From Sphingomonas yantingensis (lineage in GTDB: Bacteria > Pseudomonadota > Alphaproteobacteria > Sphingomonadales > Sphingomonadaceae): a DNA stretch of 64,000 bases. A model generated the notes under the pieces. The model saw nothing but the letters and a program-made list of their open reading frames with translations, ran no database searches and had not been told where the DNA came from. The stretch spans positions 372,001 to 436,000 of the forward strand of contig NZ_JACIJJ010000003.1 of the NCBI RefSeq assembly GCF_014199325.1. Direction: 5' to 3'. Positions 35,141 to 45,741 of this stretch are shown here, piece after piece; position 1 is the stretch's first letter, and every line of letters begins with the position of its first letter. The position numbers and the translations under genes are program-made.

Positions 35141-35559
35141 CCCTCGCGGTGATAGGGGTGGCCGGAAAGGATGCTCGTCGCGCGCCACAATTGCTCGGCC
35201 AGCATCGCCCGCGCCATCAGGTGCGGCCATGTCATCCGCCCGAACGCGATCAGCCAATCGGCCTGCGCCCTCTCGGCATCGCCGAAACCGTCGGCGGCAC
35301 CCAGCATGAAGCGCACCTCGCGCACGCCTTCGTCGCGCCAGCGGCCGAGCTTCTGGGCAAAGGCCATGCTGGCAGGCTGGTCGCCCTTCTCGTCGAGCAG
35401 CACGATCCGCGTCCCCGGCTCGATCGCGGGAACCTTGCCGCCGTTGTCGGGCAATTCGGTCACGCGCACCGGCCAGCCGACGCGCTTCAGATAGCGGTCG
35501 ACCAGTTCGGCCTCAGGCCCGCGGCCAATCCGCCCGCGCGCGACGACGTGGAGGAGCAA
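35137..35559 (-). CDS. rlmH: 23S rRNA pseudouridine(1915)-N3 methyltransferase
   Basis: A 140-residue SPOUT enzyme that methylates pseudouridine 1915 in helix 69 of 23S rRNA using SAM. Visible conserved parts are LLDEKG, the glycine-rich GAADGFG, and the C-terminal RAMLAEQLWRA followed by GHPYHREG, all characteristic of RlmH. Length is normal. It follows rsfS by 9 bp, so ribosome-related genes are linked here. Confidence 0.95.
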   Translation of the reverse strand: MLLHVVARGRIGRGPEAELVDRYLKRVGWPVRVTELPDNGGKVPAIEPGTRIVLLDEKGDQPASMAFAQKLGRWRDEGVREVRFMLGAADGFGDAERAQADWLIAFGRMTWPHLMARAMLAEQLWRATSILSGHPYHREG

Positions 35560-35568
35560 GCGTTGCCG

Positions 35569-35970
35569 TCAGTCTTCTTCGGGCGGCGCCGGGGGCGGCG
35601 TCGGCGCATCGCCGAACGCCCACATCCGCTCGAGATTGTAGAAGCTGCGCACCTCAGGCCGGAACAGGTGGACGATGACGTCGCCGGCATCGATCAGCAC
35701 CCAGTCGGCATTGGTCAGCCCCTCGACCTTGGCGATCACGCCGCGCTCGCGCTTGATCCGCTCGGCCAGTTTCTGCGCCATCGAGGCGACCTGACGCGTC
35801 GAACGACCCGACGAGATCACCATGTAATCGGCGATGCTCGACTTGCCGGTGAGCGGGATCGAAACCGTCTCAAGCGCCTGATCGTCGTCCAGCGATGCCA
35901 GGACGAGGGCATGCAGCGCCTCTGCCGGATCGGCGTCGGGCGTGGACGAAACGGGACGGGTCTGGGACAA
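35569..35970 (-). CDS. rsfS: ribosome silencing factor
   Basis: A 133-residue RsfS/DUF143 protein that binds uL14 and blocks joining of ribosomal subunits under starvation. Family features include SIADYMVISSGRSTRQV, GLTNADWVLIDAGDVIVHLF and YNLERMW. No ATG fits; I chose the TTG at 35970 because AGGAG (35976-35980) lies six bases upstream. That SD overlaps the stop codon of nadD (35979-35981), which implies coupling. The frame stays open further up but reads nadD sequence. Confidence 0.9.
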   Translation of the reverse strand: MSQTRPVSSTPDADPAEALHALVLASLDDDQALETVSIPLTGKSSIADYMVISSGRSTRQVASMAQKLAERIKRERGVIAKVEGLTNADWVLIDAGDVIVHLFRPEVRSFYNLERMWAFGDAPTPPPAPPEED

Positions 35971-35978
35971 TGCTGCTC

Positions 35979-36611
35979 CTAGGCGCGTGCGGAAGAAGAT
36001 GGGGAACGCCGGCCTTTCGGGTAACGGCGGTGCCAGGCAGGATCGGCGGCACGGATGCCGGTCGCCGAACGTCGGTCGGGGCGGAAGCGCAGCAGCACGA
36101 GGCCGGGCAATCTCCACTCGTCCCATCGTCTTGCCTGGCCTGCGGGCCGCACAGCGCGCCGCAGCCAACCCATCGCGGGACTTGCGAGGGCATCGCCGTC
36201 ATAGCCCGGACGCGCGACAACCGCAATCGGCACCGCGCGCGCGATATCGCGCCATCGCTTCCAACGGTGGAACCCGCCCAGATTGTCGGCCCCCATGATC
36301 CAGACGAACCGTTTCTTGGGATAGAGCCGCGGCATTTTTTCGAGGAGGTCGACGGTGTAGCGCGTGCCGAGCTTCGCCTCGACCGTCGACACCCGGATCG
36401 GCGCGTGCCGCGCCACCGCCTTGGCCGAGGCGACCCGCGCCGCATAAGGGGCCATGTCGCCAGCGGCTTCCTTCAGCGGATTGCCGGGCGAGACCAGCCA
36501 CCACACCTCGTCCAGATCGAGCGCACGCAGCGCCTGCATCGCGACATAACGGTGCCCGCCATGCGCCGGGTTGAACGACCCGCCCATCAGGCCGATGCGC
36601 CGCGCGGTCAT
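35979..36611 (-). CDS. nadD: nicotinate-nucleotide adenylyltransferase
   Basis: A 210-residue nucleotidyltransferase that makes deamido-NAD from nicotinate mononucleotide and ATP. The [11 protein letters not shown] motif with the HxGH signature (His17, His20) opens the protein. [14 protein letters not shown] and an RSATGIR-type ending are also as expected. The ATG overlaps the proA stop by two bases (ATGA). Confidence 0.93.
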   Translation of the reverse strand: MTARRIGLMGGSFNPAHGGHRYVAMQALRALDLDEVWWLVSPGNPLKEAAGDMAPYAARVASAKAVARHAPIRVSTVEAKLGTRYTVDLLEKMPRLYPKKRFVWIMGADNLGGFHRWKRWRDIARAVPIAVVARPGYDGDALASPAMGWLRRAVRPAGQARRWDEWRLPGLVLLRFRPDRRSATGIRAADPAWHRRYPKGRRSPSSSARA

Positions 36612-37867
36612 GGCCGGGTCTGGCCGGTGCCGCGGACCTGCCATTTGTAGGTCGTCAGCCCCTCCAGCGCGACGGGGCCGCGAGCATGGAGCCGGCCGGT
36701 GGCGATGCCGATCTCGGCGCCCAGCCCGAACTCGCCGCCATCGGCAAACTGGGTGGAGGCGTTCCACATGACGATCGCCGAGTCGACCTCGGCGAGGAAG
36801 CGTTCGGCCGCTGCCGCATCCTCGGTCACGATCGCGTCGGTGTGGTGGGAGCCGTGCCGCTCGACATGCGCAATCGCGGCGTCGAGGCCGCCCACGAACC
36901 CGACGCTCAGCACCGCGTCGAGATATTCTGTGTCCCAGTCCGTCTCCTCGACCGCGACGACGCGGCGATCGAGCGCCTGCACTTGCGCGTCGCCGCGCAC
37001 CTCGCAGCCCTTGTCCGCAAGCGCCGCGACGATCCGGGCAGGCTCGGGAAAGGCGCGGTCGATCAGCAGCGTCTCGGTCGCGCCGCAAACGCCGGTGCGG
37101 CGCAGCTTGGCATTGACCGCCAGCGCCTCGGCCTTGGCCGGATCGGCGGCGGCGTGGATATAGGTATGGTTGAGCCCGTCGAGATGCGCGAGCACCGGCA
37201 CCCGCGCCTCCGCCTGCACCCGCGCGACGAGGCTCTTGCCGCCTCGCGGGATGATGAGATCGATCAGCCCCGCCGCACCCAGCATCGCGCCCACCGCCGC
37301 CCGGTCGGTCGTCTCGACCAGTTGCACCGAATCGGCGGGCAACCCCGCCTCGCCAAGGCCCGTCGCCAGCGCCGCGTGCATCGCGCGGTTTGTGCCGATC
37401 GCCTCCGACCCGCCGCGCAGGATCGCCGCGTTGCCCGCCATCACCGCCAGCGCGCCGGCATCGGCGGTGACGTTCGGCCGGCTCTCGAAGATGATCCCGA
37501 GCACGCCCACCGGTACCCGCACACGGGTCAGCGCCAGCCCGTTGGGCCGCTCGCGCCGGTCGATCACCGACCCCACCGGATCATCGAGCCCCGCCACCGC
37601 CTCGACCCCCGCCGCGACACCCTCGAGCCGGGCGGGATCGAGCCGCAGGCGGTCGAGCATCGCGCCCGACAGCCCTGCCGCCTCCGCCCGCGCGAGGTCA
37701 TCCGCATTGGCCGCTAGGATCACATCCGCCGCGCCGCGAATCGCCATCGCCGCCGCCAGCAACCCCGCCCGCTTCGTCTCCGTCGGCGAGCGCGCGAGAG
37801 CCCGTGCAGCGGCGCGGGCGCGCGTGCCGGTGGCGATCATCCATTGCTGCCAGTCGCGGTCGGTCAT
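36608..37867 (-). CDS. proA: gamma-glutamyl phosphate reductase
   Basis: A 419-residue NADPH-dependent enzyme of proline synthesis that reduces gamma-glutamyl phosphate to the semialdehyde. The catalytic Cys261 is in [18 protein letters not shown] and PRGGKSLV are also conserved. It is the first gene of the run proA-nadD-rsfS-rlmH-envC-ctpA-dsbB-coq7. Its partner proB is not in the window. Confidence 0.95.
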   Translation of the reverse strand: MTDRDWQQWMIATGTRARAAARALARSPTETKRAGLLAAAMAIRGAADVILAANADDLARAEAAGLSGAMLDRLRLDPARLEGVAAGVEAVAGLDDPVGSVIDRRERPNGLALTRVRVPVGVLGIIFESRPNVTADAGALAVMAGNAAILRGGSEAIGTNRAMHAALATGLGEAGLPADSVQLVETTDRAAVGAMLGAAGLIDLIIPRGGKSLVARVQAEARVPVLAHLDGLNHTYIHAAADPAKAEALAVNAKLRRTGVCGATETLLIDRAFPEPARIVAALADKGCEVRGDAQVQALDRRVVAVEETDWDTEYLDAVLSVGFVGGLDAAIAHVERHGSHHTDAIVTEDAAAAERFLAEVDSAIVMWNASTQFADGGEFGLGAEIGIATGRLHARGPVALEGLTTYKWQVRGTGQTRP

Positions 37868-37978
37868 GCGCGTCCTGTCGCGCAACCGACGCCGCGGTGC
37901 AACGAAGTTGCGCTCGCACCGGCGAAAGCTTCGCGAAAGCCGCTCGCATCCGTCATAGCTTCGCGATACACCGCGCCC

Positions 37979-39043
37979 ATGTCGGGGGAAATCGAGGGGC
38001 TCGGCGATCTCGCCACGGGCGCGCTGATGGCGCGCGCGGTCGATCACCATGGAAGCAGTCATGCAGAGCACGAGGGCCATGGCGCCTGCCTGAATTGCGG
38101 GACGACGCTGGTGGGCGAGCATTGCCATGTCTGCGGTCAGGCGGCGCATCTCCACCGCTCCGTTGGCGCGATCTGGCACGACCTGCTCCACGGCGTCCTG
38201 CATTTCGAGGGGCGGATGTGGTCGACGCTGCCGATGCTGATCCGCCGCCCGGGCGAGCTCACCCGCCGTTATATCGAGGGCGAGCGCGCGAAGTTCGTGT
38301 CGCCGATGGCGATGTTCCTGTTCTCGGTCTTCACGCTGTTCGCCGTGCTCTCGATCCTCGGCATCTCGCCGCCCGCCGATGTCGGAAACGCGACGGGCAA
38401 GGTCGCCTCCGGCATGGAGGAAGCCAAGAAGGAACTCGCGTCGACGCGCGAGGTGCAGCTCAAGCGACTGAACGACCCAACCGGCAATGCCGCGAGCAAG
38501 GCGAAGGCCCAGACGCGCCTCGCCGAAATCGACCGCGAGCTTCGCGTCATTGCCGAGGCGCAGCCGGTCTTCAAACCGCAGGAAGAGGGGCTGTCGGGCG
38601 TCAAGACCGGCTGGACACGCCTCGATCACGGGATCGAGAAGGCATCGAAGAACCCCGGCCTTGCACTCTACAAGCTACAGGCGAACAGCTACAAATTCTC
38701 GTGGCTACTGATCCCGCTGTCGGTGCCGTTCGTGTGGATCATGTTCGCGTGGAAGCGCCAGTATCGCGCCTATGACCATGCGGTGTTCGTCACCTATTCG
38801 CTCGCCTTCATGTCGCTGCTTTTCATCGTCCTGACGATCATGAGCGCGTTCGGGGTGCCGATGCAGCTGCTGGCCCTTGCGGGCTTCGCGATCCCGCCCT
38901 TCCACATCTATCGCCAGCTGCGCGGCGCCTATCGCCTCGGCCGCGTCTCGGCGCTGGCGCGCACCGCGGTGATGATCGTCTTCGTTCAGATCATCGCCAC
39001 GCTGTTCCTGATGCTCGTGCTGGGGCTCGGCCTGGTCGGCTAA
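37979..39043 (+). CDS. DUF3667 membrane protein with zinc ribbon
   Basis: A 354-residue protein. A zinc ribbon is formed by Cys37, Cys40, Cys49 and Cys52 (CLNC, CHVC). Then come the conserved DUF3667 stretch around [21 protein letters not shown] (written in part), a long charged, helical loop (about 140-215) and four membrane segments. Function unknown. It is divergent from proA. Its TAA stop abuts the TTA (stop) of the convergent chemoreceptor gene with no base between. Confidence 0.82.
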   Translation: MSGEIEGLGDLATGALMARAVDHHGSSHAEHEGHGACLNCGTTLVGEHCHVCGQAAHLHRSVGAIWHDLLHGVLHFEGRMWSTLPMLIRRPGELTRRYIEGERAKFVSPMAMFLFSVFTLFAVLSILGISPPADVGNATGKVASGMEEAKKELASTREVQLKRLNDPTGNAASKAKAQTRLAEIDRELRVIAEAQPVFKPQEEGLSGVKTGWTRLDHGIEKASKNPGLALYKLQANSYKFSWLLIPLSVPFVWIMFAWKRQYRAYDHAVFVTYSLAFMSLLFIVLTIMSAFGVPMQLLALAGFAIPPFHIYRQLRGAYRLGRVSALARTAVMIVFVQIIATLFLMLVLGLGLVG

Positions 39044-40402
39044 TTACGCCGCGACTCGCTGGACGAAGTCGGTCGCGCTGGTCTTGAGCGTGTCGAGGTC
39101 GCCCTCGAACGCCACCACGCCCTGCCCCACCGCGTCGATGCCGCTGGCCACCGCCTCGGTATCCTCGCGGATCGCGGCGATGGTGTTCGACATCGAATCG
39201 GCGGCGAGCGCGGTTTCGTCGACCGCGGCGGTGATCGCGGTCACGGTCTGTGCCTGTGCCTCCATCGCCCGGCGGATGCGGTTGGCCGAATCCTGAACCT
39301 CGTCCACCGTCGTGCGGATCGAGGCGGAGGTGTCGACGGTCAGCCGCGTCGCCGACTGGATCGCGGCGATCTTGGCGGCGATGTCGTCGGTCGCGCGCGC
39401 GGTCTGGTTGGCGAGGCTCTTTACTTCCTGCGCGACGACGGCGAAGCCGCGGCCCGCGTCCCCGGCGCGCGCCGCCTCGATCGTCGCATTGAGCGCGAGC
39501 AGGTTGGTCTGCCCGGCGATCTCGCGGATGAGACCCAGGATCGATTCGATCGACTTGGCATGATCGGACAGGGTGCCGGAGGTTTCGACTGCCGCGCCCG
39601 CCTGCGCGCTGGCGCGCGTCGCGATCTCGGCCGCGGCCTCGACCTCCGCCCGCGCATCCTCGATCGCGCGGATCAGGCCCGCGGCGGTCTGGGCCGCCTC
39701 GCGCATCGCGACGGCCGACTGTTCGGCGGCGGCAGCGACTTCGCTCGCCTTGCCCAGCATCCCGCGTGCCGAGCCCGACGCCGCTTGCGCCTGTCCGCGC
39801 AGCGCCGAGCCCTCGTGGCTCGCGCGCTCGACGCTCGAGACGATCTTGTCGCGGAACTCGCCCGCCAGCTTCTCGCGCTGGCGGTCATTGCCGAAGGCGA
39901 CGTGCTCGGCATAGATCGCCACGGTCAGGTCGGTTTCCAGCGCCGACAGTCGCATCAGCGTGTCGATCAGCGCGGCAAGCTCGGGATCGCCCTGTGGCAC
40001 GCGCTTCAGCAGGATGTCGAGCGCCACGCGGTCGCTGGCGTTGATCATCGACAATAGCGCCATCGGCGGCACGTCGGCGGCATAGGCCGCCGCCACCGAC
40101 CGCTCGATCGATTCGATCCAGGCATGGCCCGCGGTGTCGAGGAAGCGATTGCGTAGGAAGGTGACGCCCACGTCGATCATCTTCTCGGTTTCGTACGGCG
40201 CCCATGTGCGCGTGTCGGAGAAGCAGCGGATCCAGTGCCGCCAATAGGCCTCCGCCACCGCGCGGATATCGCCCTCGATCAGGGTCCAGACGCGGCGCGC
40301 GCCGTCGATCATGCCGCCGTCGAAGTCGAAGACGCGGAGCCGTCCGCCGATCTCGACCTGGCGGGCGATCGAACCCGGCTCGGGCAAATCCTTGTTCTGC
40401 AT
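39044..40402 (-). CDS. soluble methyl-accepting chemotaxis protein with globin-like sensor
   Basis: A 452-residue cytoplasmic chemoreceptor without membrane segments. The N-terminal part (about 20-160) is helical and resembles protoglobin/globin-coupled sensors, with His93 as a possible heme ligand. The signalling hairpin is intact ([30 protein letters not shown], about 290-335). It may sense oxygen. No other chemotaxis genes lie in the window. The C-terminus lacks an obvious CheR/CheB-docking pentapeptide. The heme assignment is a guess from pattern. Confidence 0.82.
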   Translation of the reverse strand: MQNKDLPEPGSIARQVEIGGRLRVFDFDGGMIDGARRVWTLIEGDIRAVAEAYWRHWIRCFSDTRTWAPYETEKMIDVGVTFLRNRFLDTAGHAWIESIERSVAAAYAADVPPMALLSMINASDRVALDILLKRVPQGDPELAALIDTLMRLSALETDLTVAIYAEHVAFGNDRQREKLAGEFRDKIVSSVERASHEGSALRGQAQAASGSARGMLGKASEVAAAAEQSAVAMREAAQTAAGLIRAIEDARAEVEAAAEIATRASAQAGAAVETSGTLSDHAKSIESILGLIREIAGQTNLLALNATIEAARAGDAGRGFAVVAQEVKSLANQTARATDDIAAKIAAIQSATRLTVDTSASIRTTVDEVQDSANRIRRAMEAQAQTVTAITAAVDETALAADSMSNTIAAIREDTEAVASGIDAVGQGVVAFEGDLDTLKTSATDFVQRVAA

Positions 40403-40588
40403 GGCGTCGTCGGCCCTTGTGACTATCTATATGGCAACAGGCCCCCTCGCCCGCACCTGTCCATTGGTTTAGCCAGCCATCCGTTAAGAGGCGGTTAGCC
40501 ACGGACCGGGATCGGGTCACGGACCAAGGGCCGATCTTGCATCTGCGAAGAACGGGGGCCATTAGCGCCTTCGAAAGGAACAGACCTC

Positions 40589-41002
40589 GTGGCATCAAAA
40601 CCCGTGAACCGGCCGCTCTCCCCGCATCTGTCGATCTGGAAATGGGGGCCGCACATGACGGTCTCCATCGCGCATCGCGTGACCGGCAGCGGCATGGCCA
40701 CGGTGGGCTCGATCCTGCTCGTCGCCTGGCTCGCCAGCGCCGCGGCGGGCGAAGAGGCTTACGGCGTGTTCCGGGGGCTGTTCACCACCGCCGACGGCGG
40801 CCTCAACATCGTCGGCTATGTCCTCGGCATCGGCCTGACGCTCAGCTTCTTCCAGCACATGGCCTCGGGCGTCCGTCATCTCGTGCTCGACACCGGCGCG
40901 GGCTATGAGCTGAAGCGGAACAAGATGGGCGCGCAGGCGACCTTCGCCTTCTCGATCCTCGCCACCCTCGCCTTCTGGGCGTTTCTGACCGTGGGGAAGT
41001 AA
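40589..41002 (+). CDS. sdhC: succinate dehydrogenase cytochrome b556 subunit
   Basis: A 137-residue membrane anchor of complex II. It has the SdhC opening RPLSPHLSIW, the IAHRVTGSG motif, three membrane segments and a histidine in QHMASGVRHLVLD for heme b. The start is GTG at 40589 with AAAGGAA about ten bases upstream. It begins the sdhCDA operon, divergent from the chemoreceptor across 186 bp. Confidence 0.94.
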   Translation: MASKPVNRPLSPHLSIWKWGPHMTVSIAHRVTGSGMATVGSILLVAWLASAAAGEEAYGVFRGLFTTADGGLNIVGYVLGIGLTLSFFQHMASGVRHLVLDTGAGYELKRNKMGAQATFAFSILATLAFWAFLTVGK

Positions 41003-41003
41003 C

Positions 41004-41387
41004 ATGCGTACCAGCATCGGCCGCGTCCGCGGTCTCGGCTCCGCCAAGGAAGGCGCGCACCACTGGTGGACGCACCGCCTGACCGCGGGCAGCAACTTGC
41101 TCCTCATGCTCTGGTTCATCGCCTCGATCGCGATGCTGCCGGGCTATGACTACGCGACGATCCAGTCCTGGCTGTCGAGCCCCTGGGCGGCGGTGCCGAT
41201 GGCGCTGCTGATCGTCAGCGTGTTCATGCACTTCAAGCTCGGCCTGCAGGTCGTGATCGAGGATTACAGCCACGCCGAATCGCGCGTCGTGCTGCTGGTC
41301 CTCCTCAATCTCTTCGTCGTCGCGGCCGGGGCCACGGCGATCTTCTCGATCCTCAAGCTCGCCTTTGCGGCGGGAGCGGTTTCCTGA
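41004..41387 (+). CDS. sdhD: succinate dehydrogenase membrane anchor subunit
   Basis: A 127-residue three-helix membrane subunit with [13 protein letters not shown] at the start and the heme/quinone region [13 protein letters not shown]. It starts one base after the sdhC stop and its TGA overlaps the sdhA ATG. Together with SdhC it holds heme b and the ubiquinone site. Confidence 0.93.
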   Translation: MRTSIGRVRGLGSAKEGAHHWWTHRLTAGSNLLLMLWFIASIAMLPGYDYATIQSWLSSPWAAVPMALLIVSVFMHFKLGLQVVIEDYSHAESRVVLLVLLNLFVVAAGATAIFSILKLAFAAGAVS

Positions 41388-43189
41388 TGAGCGACGCCTA
41401 CAAGATCATCGACCACAGCTATGACGCGATCGTCGTCGGCGCGGGCGGCTCGGGCCTGCGCGCCACGATGGGTGCGGCCGAAGCGGGCCTCAAGACCGCC
41501 TGCATTACCAAGGTGTTTCCGACGCGCAGCCACACCGTGGCGGCCCAGGGCGGCATCGCCGCCAGCCTCGGCAACAACTCGCCCGATCACTGGTCGTGGC
41601 ACATGTACGATACCGTCAAGGGTTCCGACTGGCTCGGCGATCAAGACGCGATCGAATACATGGTGCGCGAGGCTCCGGCCGCGGTCTACGAGCTGGAGCA
41701 CGCCGGCGTGCCGTTCAGCCGCAACGACGACGGCACCATCTATCAGCGCCCCTTCGGCGGCCACATGCAGAACATGGGCGAAGGCCCGCCGGTGCAGCGC
41801 ACCTGCGCCGCCGCCGACCGTACCGGCCACGCGATGCTCCACGCGCTCTATCAGCAGAGCCTGAAGTACGACGCCGACTTCTTCATCGAATATTTCGCGC
41901 TCGACCTCATCATGGAGGACGGCGCCTGCCGCGGCGTGATCGCCTTGTGCATGGAGGACGGCTCGATCCACCGCTTCCGCGCGCATGCCGTGGTGCTGGC
42001 GACCGGCGGCGGCGGCCGCGTCTATCAGTCGGCGACCTCGGCCCATAGCTGCACCGGCGACGGCAACGGCATGGTGCTGCGCGCCGGCCTGCCGCTCCAG
42101 GACATGGAGTTCGTGCAGTTCCACCCGACCGGCATATACGGCGCGGGCGTCCTCATCACCGAGGGTGCGCGGGGCGAAGGCGGCTACCTGACCAATTCCG
42201 AGGGCGAGCGCTTCATGGAGCGCTACGCCCCCTCGGCCAAGGATCTCGCCAGCCGCGACGTCGTGTCGCGATCGATGGCGATGGAGATTCGTGAGGGTCG
42301 CGGCGTCGGCAAGGAGAAGGATCACATCTTCCTCCACCTCGACCATATCGACCCCAAGGTGCTGGCCGAGCGGCTGCCCGGCATCACCGAGACGGGCAAG
42401 ATCTTCGCCGGCGTCGACCTGACCCGCAAGCCTCTGCCCGTGGTGCCGACGGTCCACTACAACATGGGCGGCATTCCGACGAACTATCATGGCGAGGTCG
42501 TCCACCTTCGCGACGGCAATCCCGACGCCGTCGTCCCCGGCCTGTTCGCCGTGGGCGAGGCGGCGTGCGTGTCGGTCCACGGCGCCAACCGTCTCGGTTC
42601 GAACAGCCTGATCGACCTCGTCGTGTTCGGCCGCGCGACGGGCCTTCGCCTGAAGGAACTGCTGAAGCCCAACGCCGCGCACAACGCGCTGCCCAAGGGG
42701 TCGGAGGAGATGGCGCTCAGCCGCCTCGACCATTTCCGCCATGCCAAGGGCGGCACGCCGACCGCGCAGATCCGCGCGGAGATGCAGAAGACGATGCAGA
42801 AGAACGCCGCCGTCTTCCGCGACAGCGCGCTCCTGAAGGAAGGCGTCGAGAAGCTCGATGCCATCTATCAGGGGATGAACGATATCGGCGTGACCGACCG
42901 TTCGCTGATCTGGAACACCGATCTGGTCGAGACGCTCGAGCTCGACAACCTGATCGGTCAGGCCGTCGTGACGGTGCGCGGCGCGGAAAACCGCAAGGAA
43001 TCGCGCGGCGCCCACATGCACGAGGATTTCCCCGATCGCGACGACGCGAACTGGATGAAGCACACCATCGCGACCTTCGACGGTTGGGGCGGCAAGGGCG
43101 GGACCTGCAAGCTCGACTACCGCCCGGTGCACGACTACACGCTCACCGACGAGGTTGAGTATATCAAGCCGAAGAAGCGGGTGTACTAA
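41387..43189 (+). CDS. sdhA: succinate dehydrogenase flavoprotein subunit
   Basis: A 600-residue catalytic subunit that oxidises succinate to fumarate in the TCA cycle. The FAD motif GAGGSGLRA (18-26), His49 for covalent FAD ([10 protein letters not shown]), and [25 protein letters not shown] active-site stretches are present. The length is normal. It ends the operon: an intrinsic terminator follows within 30 bases and the Fe-S subunit gene sdhB is not next, unlike the usual order. Confidence 0.97.
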   Translation: MSDAYKIIDHSYDAIVVGAGGSGLRATMGAAEAGLKTACITKVFPTRSHTVAAQGGIAASLGNNSPDHWSWHMYDTVKGSDWLGDQDAIEYMVREAPAAVYELEHAGVPFSRNDDGTIYQRPFGGHMQNMGEGPPVQRTCAAADRTGHAMLHALYQQSLKYDADFFIEYFALDLIMEDGACRGVIALCMEDGSIHRFRAHAVVLATGGGGRVYQSATSAHSCTGDGNGMVLRAGLPLQDMEFVQFHPTGIYGAGVLITEGARGEGGYLTNSEGERFMERYAPSAKDLASRDVVSRSMAMEIREGRGVGKEKDHIFLHLDHIDPKVLAERLPGITETGKIFAGVDLTRKPLPVVPTVHYNMGGIPTNYHGEVVHLRDGNPDAVVPGLFAVGEAACVSVHGANRLGSNSLIDLVVFGRATGLRLKELLKPNAAHNALPKGSEEMALSRLDHFRHAKGGTPTAQIRAEMQKTMQKNAAVFRDSALLKEGVEKLDAIYQGMNDIGVTDRSLIWNTDLVETLELDNLIGQAVVTVRGAENRKESRGAHMHEDFPDRDDANWMKHTIATFDGWGGKGGTCKLDYRPVHDYTLTDEVEYIKPKKRVY

Positions 43190-43214
43190 ACCCCTTTTCC
43201 GGTAAGCATGACGA

Positions 43215-43250
43215 ACCCGCCCGGACCCCGCGTCCGGGCGGGTTTTTCTT
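43215..43250 (+). terminator. intrinsic terminator after sdhA
   Basis: A 12-bp perfect stem (ACCCGCCCGGAC, 43215-43226, and its complement at 43232-43243) with a 5-nt loop is followed at once by a T-rich tract TTTTCTTT. It is the clearest terminator in the window and closes the sdhCDA transcript. Confidence 0.92.
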
Positions 43251-43404
43251 TGATCCCAAAGGGCGATCGGACGCGACGCGGCTGTCACGATGCTGACTTG
43301 ATTCGAGGTCAATGCGCCGCGCGGGCCTGAGGCGCGGGCACATGCGCACGGGTCCGAAGCGGCGGACGGAGGGGTCCGCCGTCCTTCATAAAGGGCAAAC
43401 TTCC

Positions 43405-45717
43405 GTGAAGCTTTCGATTGCGCGCCGCACGGCGCTCCGTTCCGCCTGCGGGTGCCTCGCGCTGACCGTCGCCGCCACCGCCGCACAGGCGCAGGACACC
43501 AGCCCTGCCGCCCCCGCCGCCCAGGCCGACGATTCGGCGCTCGAAGAAATCACCGTCACCGCCGAGCGTCGCACCGCGAACCTGCGCGACGTGCCGATCT
43601 CGGTCGGCGTGGTTGCAGGCAGCCAACTGCGCGAGTTCCAGCAGGCGGGCGAGGACATTCTGGCGCTGTCGGGCCGCGTTCCCGGCCTCTATGCCGAAAC
43701 GACCACCGGCCGCATCTTCCCGCGCTTCTACATCCGCGGGCTCGGCAACATCGATTTCTATCTCGGCGCGTCGCAGCCGGTCTCGATCGTCCAGGACGAC
43801 GTGGTGCTCGAGCATGTCGTGCTGAAGTCGAACCCGGTGTTCGACGTCGGTCAGGTCGAGGTGCTGCGCGGGCCGCAGGGCTCGCTGTTCGGCCGCAACA
43901 CGACCGCCGGCATCATCAAGTTCGACACGATCGAGCCCTCCAACGTCTTTTCGGGCCGCGGCCAGGTGTCGGTCGGTGAGTACGGCACGGTCAATGCCGA
44001 TGTCGGCATCGGCGGCCCGATCGCTGGCGACAAGCTGTCGGCACGCTTCTCGGCGCTGGTCCAGCACCGCGAGGACTGGGTCGACAACACCTATGCCGGT
44101 CCGAGCGACGACGGCACGCCCCGTCCGCTCAAGAAGGCGATGGGCGGTTTCGACGACCGCAACGTCCGCCTCCAGCTTCTAGCGACCCCGACGGAGGCGA
44201 CGCGCTTCCTCCTCTCGGGTCACTACCGCAATTACAACGGCACCTCGACGCTGTTCCGCCGCGCGGCGCTCAAGCGCGGGTCGAACGACGTGTCGGGCGT
44301 CGTCCGCGACGAGGTCCGCTACGACGAGGCGATGAACAACCCGCAGGCGTACGAGACCTATGGCGGCTCGTTCAACGCCAGCTTCGACTTCGGCGGCGTG
44401 ACGCTGACCTCGATCACCGCCTATGAGAGCGCGTCGGGCTACAGCCGCGGCGACACCGATGGCGGCGCGGCGTCGGACTATCCCGTCAACGGCGTGCGCA
44501 ACGGCTTCGGCCAGAGCCAGGGCAATCTGCGCGACCTCGACCAGTGGACGCAGGAAGTACGCCTCGCCGACGACAGCGGCCGGTTCAAGTGGCAGGTTGG
44601 CGGCCTCTATTTCGATAGCCGCGACACCACCGACTTCTACCAGCGCGGCTTCTTCGTCACGACCGCGGCGCGCAATCCCAACAACTGGGTGCGCCTGCGC
44701 AACGTCAACACAAGCTGGGCGGCGTTCGGCCAGGCGAGCTACGACCTGACCGACGCGCTGACGATCACCGCGGGCGGCCGCATCACCGAGGACAAGAAGC
44801 GCACGCGCCTTCTGAAGACCGCGAACACGGCGGCGAACGTCGTCACCTATCGCGGCCGCACCGACGTCGAACTCGACGCGACCGAGCCGAGCTGGGATCT
44901 GTCCGCGCTCTATCGCCTGGACGACGAGGTCAGCCTCTATGCCCGCGTCGCGCGCGGCTTCCGCGGGCCGACGATTCAGGGGCGCTCCGCGGTGTTCAAC
45001 TCGGACTTCACCACCGCCAATTCGGAGACGATCGTGTCGTGGGAAGCGGGCGCGAAGTCGAGCCTGCTCGACAACCGCCTGCGCCTCAACGCCACCGGCT
45101 TCTACTACACCGTCAGCGACATCCAGCTGAACGGCAATGATTCGGACGGCAACGGCGTCCTCTTCAACGCCGACAAGGCCAAGGCGTACGGCGTCGAGGT
45201 CGAGCTCGACGCCCGGCCCGTGCGCAACCTGTCGCTGACTGCCGGCTTCAGCGCGCTGCACAGCGATATCAAGGACGGCCGCGTCTATGCGCAGGTGTGC
45301 GCGCTCAACGGTCAGGTGGTCTGCAACGTCTATGACCCGACGATCCGCCGGAACGGCAACACGTTCGCCCAGATCGACGGTAACCCGCTGCCCAACGCGC
45401 CGCGATGGAACCTGAACCTTGCCGCACGCTACGACATTCCGATGGATGGCGGCGACCGCTTCTTCGTGGCGACCGACTGGAACGTGCAGGGCTATACGAG
45501 CTTCGTACTCTATCGCACCGACGAGTTCACCTCGAACGGCAATTTCGAGGGTGGGCTGCGCGCGGGCTATGCGCTGTCGGGCGATACGCTCGAGTTCTCG
45601 GTCTTCGCGCGCAACATCACCAACGAGAAGAACCTGAAGGGCGTGATCGAGAACTACCTGGCCGCGGTCGTCAACGAACCGCGCGTCATCGGCGTCTCGC
45701 TCGCCGGGCGTTTCTGA
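43405..45717 (+). CDS. TonB-dependent receptor
   Basis: A 770-residue outer-membrane receptor. A signal peptide ends AAQAQ; the TonB-box region is EEITVTAERR, with plug motifs DVPISV, YIRGLGN and VEVLRGPQGSLFGRNT, and the barrel ends in phenylalanine (AGRF). The start is GTG at 43405, with AAAGGG about ten bases upstream. It resembles the many orphan siderophore/plant-compound receptors of sphingomonads. The substrate is unknown and no linked enzyme helps. Confidence 0.9.
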   Translation: MKLSIARRTALRSACGCLALTVAATAAQAQDTSPAAPAAQADDSALEEITVTAERRTANLRDVPISVGVVAGSQLREFQQAGEDILALSGRVPGLYAETTTGRIFPRFYIRGLGNIDFYLGASQPVSIVQDDVVLEHVVLKSNPVFDVGQVEVLRGPQGSLFGRNTTAGIIKFDTIEPSNVFSGRGQVSVGEYGTVNADVGIGGPIAGDKLSARFSALVQHREDWVDNTYAGPSDDGTPRPLKKAMGGFDDRNVRLQLLATPTEATRFLLSGHYRNYNGTSTLFRRAALKRGSNDVSGVVRDEVRYDEAMNNPQAYETYGGSFNASFDFGGVTLTSITAYESASGYSRGDTDGGAASDYPVNGVRNGFGQSQGNLRDLDQWTQEVRLADDSGRFKWQVGGLYFDSRDTTDFYQRGFFVTTAARNPNNWVRLRNVNTSWAAFGQASYDLTDALTITAGGRITEDKKRTRLLKTANTAANVVTYRGRTDVELDATEPSWDLSALYRLDDEVSLYARVARGFRGPTIQGRSAVFNSDFTTANSETIVSWEAGAKSSLLDNRLRLNATGFYYTVSDIQLNGNDSDGNGVLFNADKAKAYGVEVELDARPVRNLSLTAGFSALHSDIKDGRVYAQVCALNGQVVCNVYDPTIRRNGNTFAQIDGNPLPNAPRWNLNLAARYDIPMDGGDRFFVATDWNVQGYTSFVLYRTDEFTSNGNFEGGLRAGYALSGDTLEFSVFARNITNEKNLKGVIENYLAAVVNEPRVIGVSLAGRF

Positions 45718-45739
45718 AGATGCGCTAAGCGCGCATCTT
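45717..45739 (+). terminator. hairpin at the end of the TonB receptor gene
   Basis: A perfect 9-bp stem AAGATGCGC/GCGCATCTT with a TAAGC loop begins at the last base of the stop codon. No T-tract follows, so its action as a terminator is uncertain; it may instead protect the mRNA end. Confidence 0.5.
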
Positions 45740-45741
45740 GA

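Noticed and set aside
43361..43381. Hairpin GGCGGAC/GTCCGCC ahead of the second TonB receptor as a riboswitch
   Set aside because: Only a 7-8-bp stem; no aptamer pattern that I can recognise.
41264..43486. A 740-codon minus-strand frame opposite sdhA
   Set aside because: Shadow of sdhA; no motif support.
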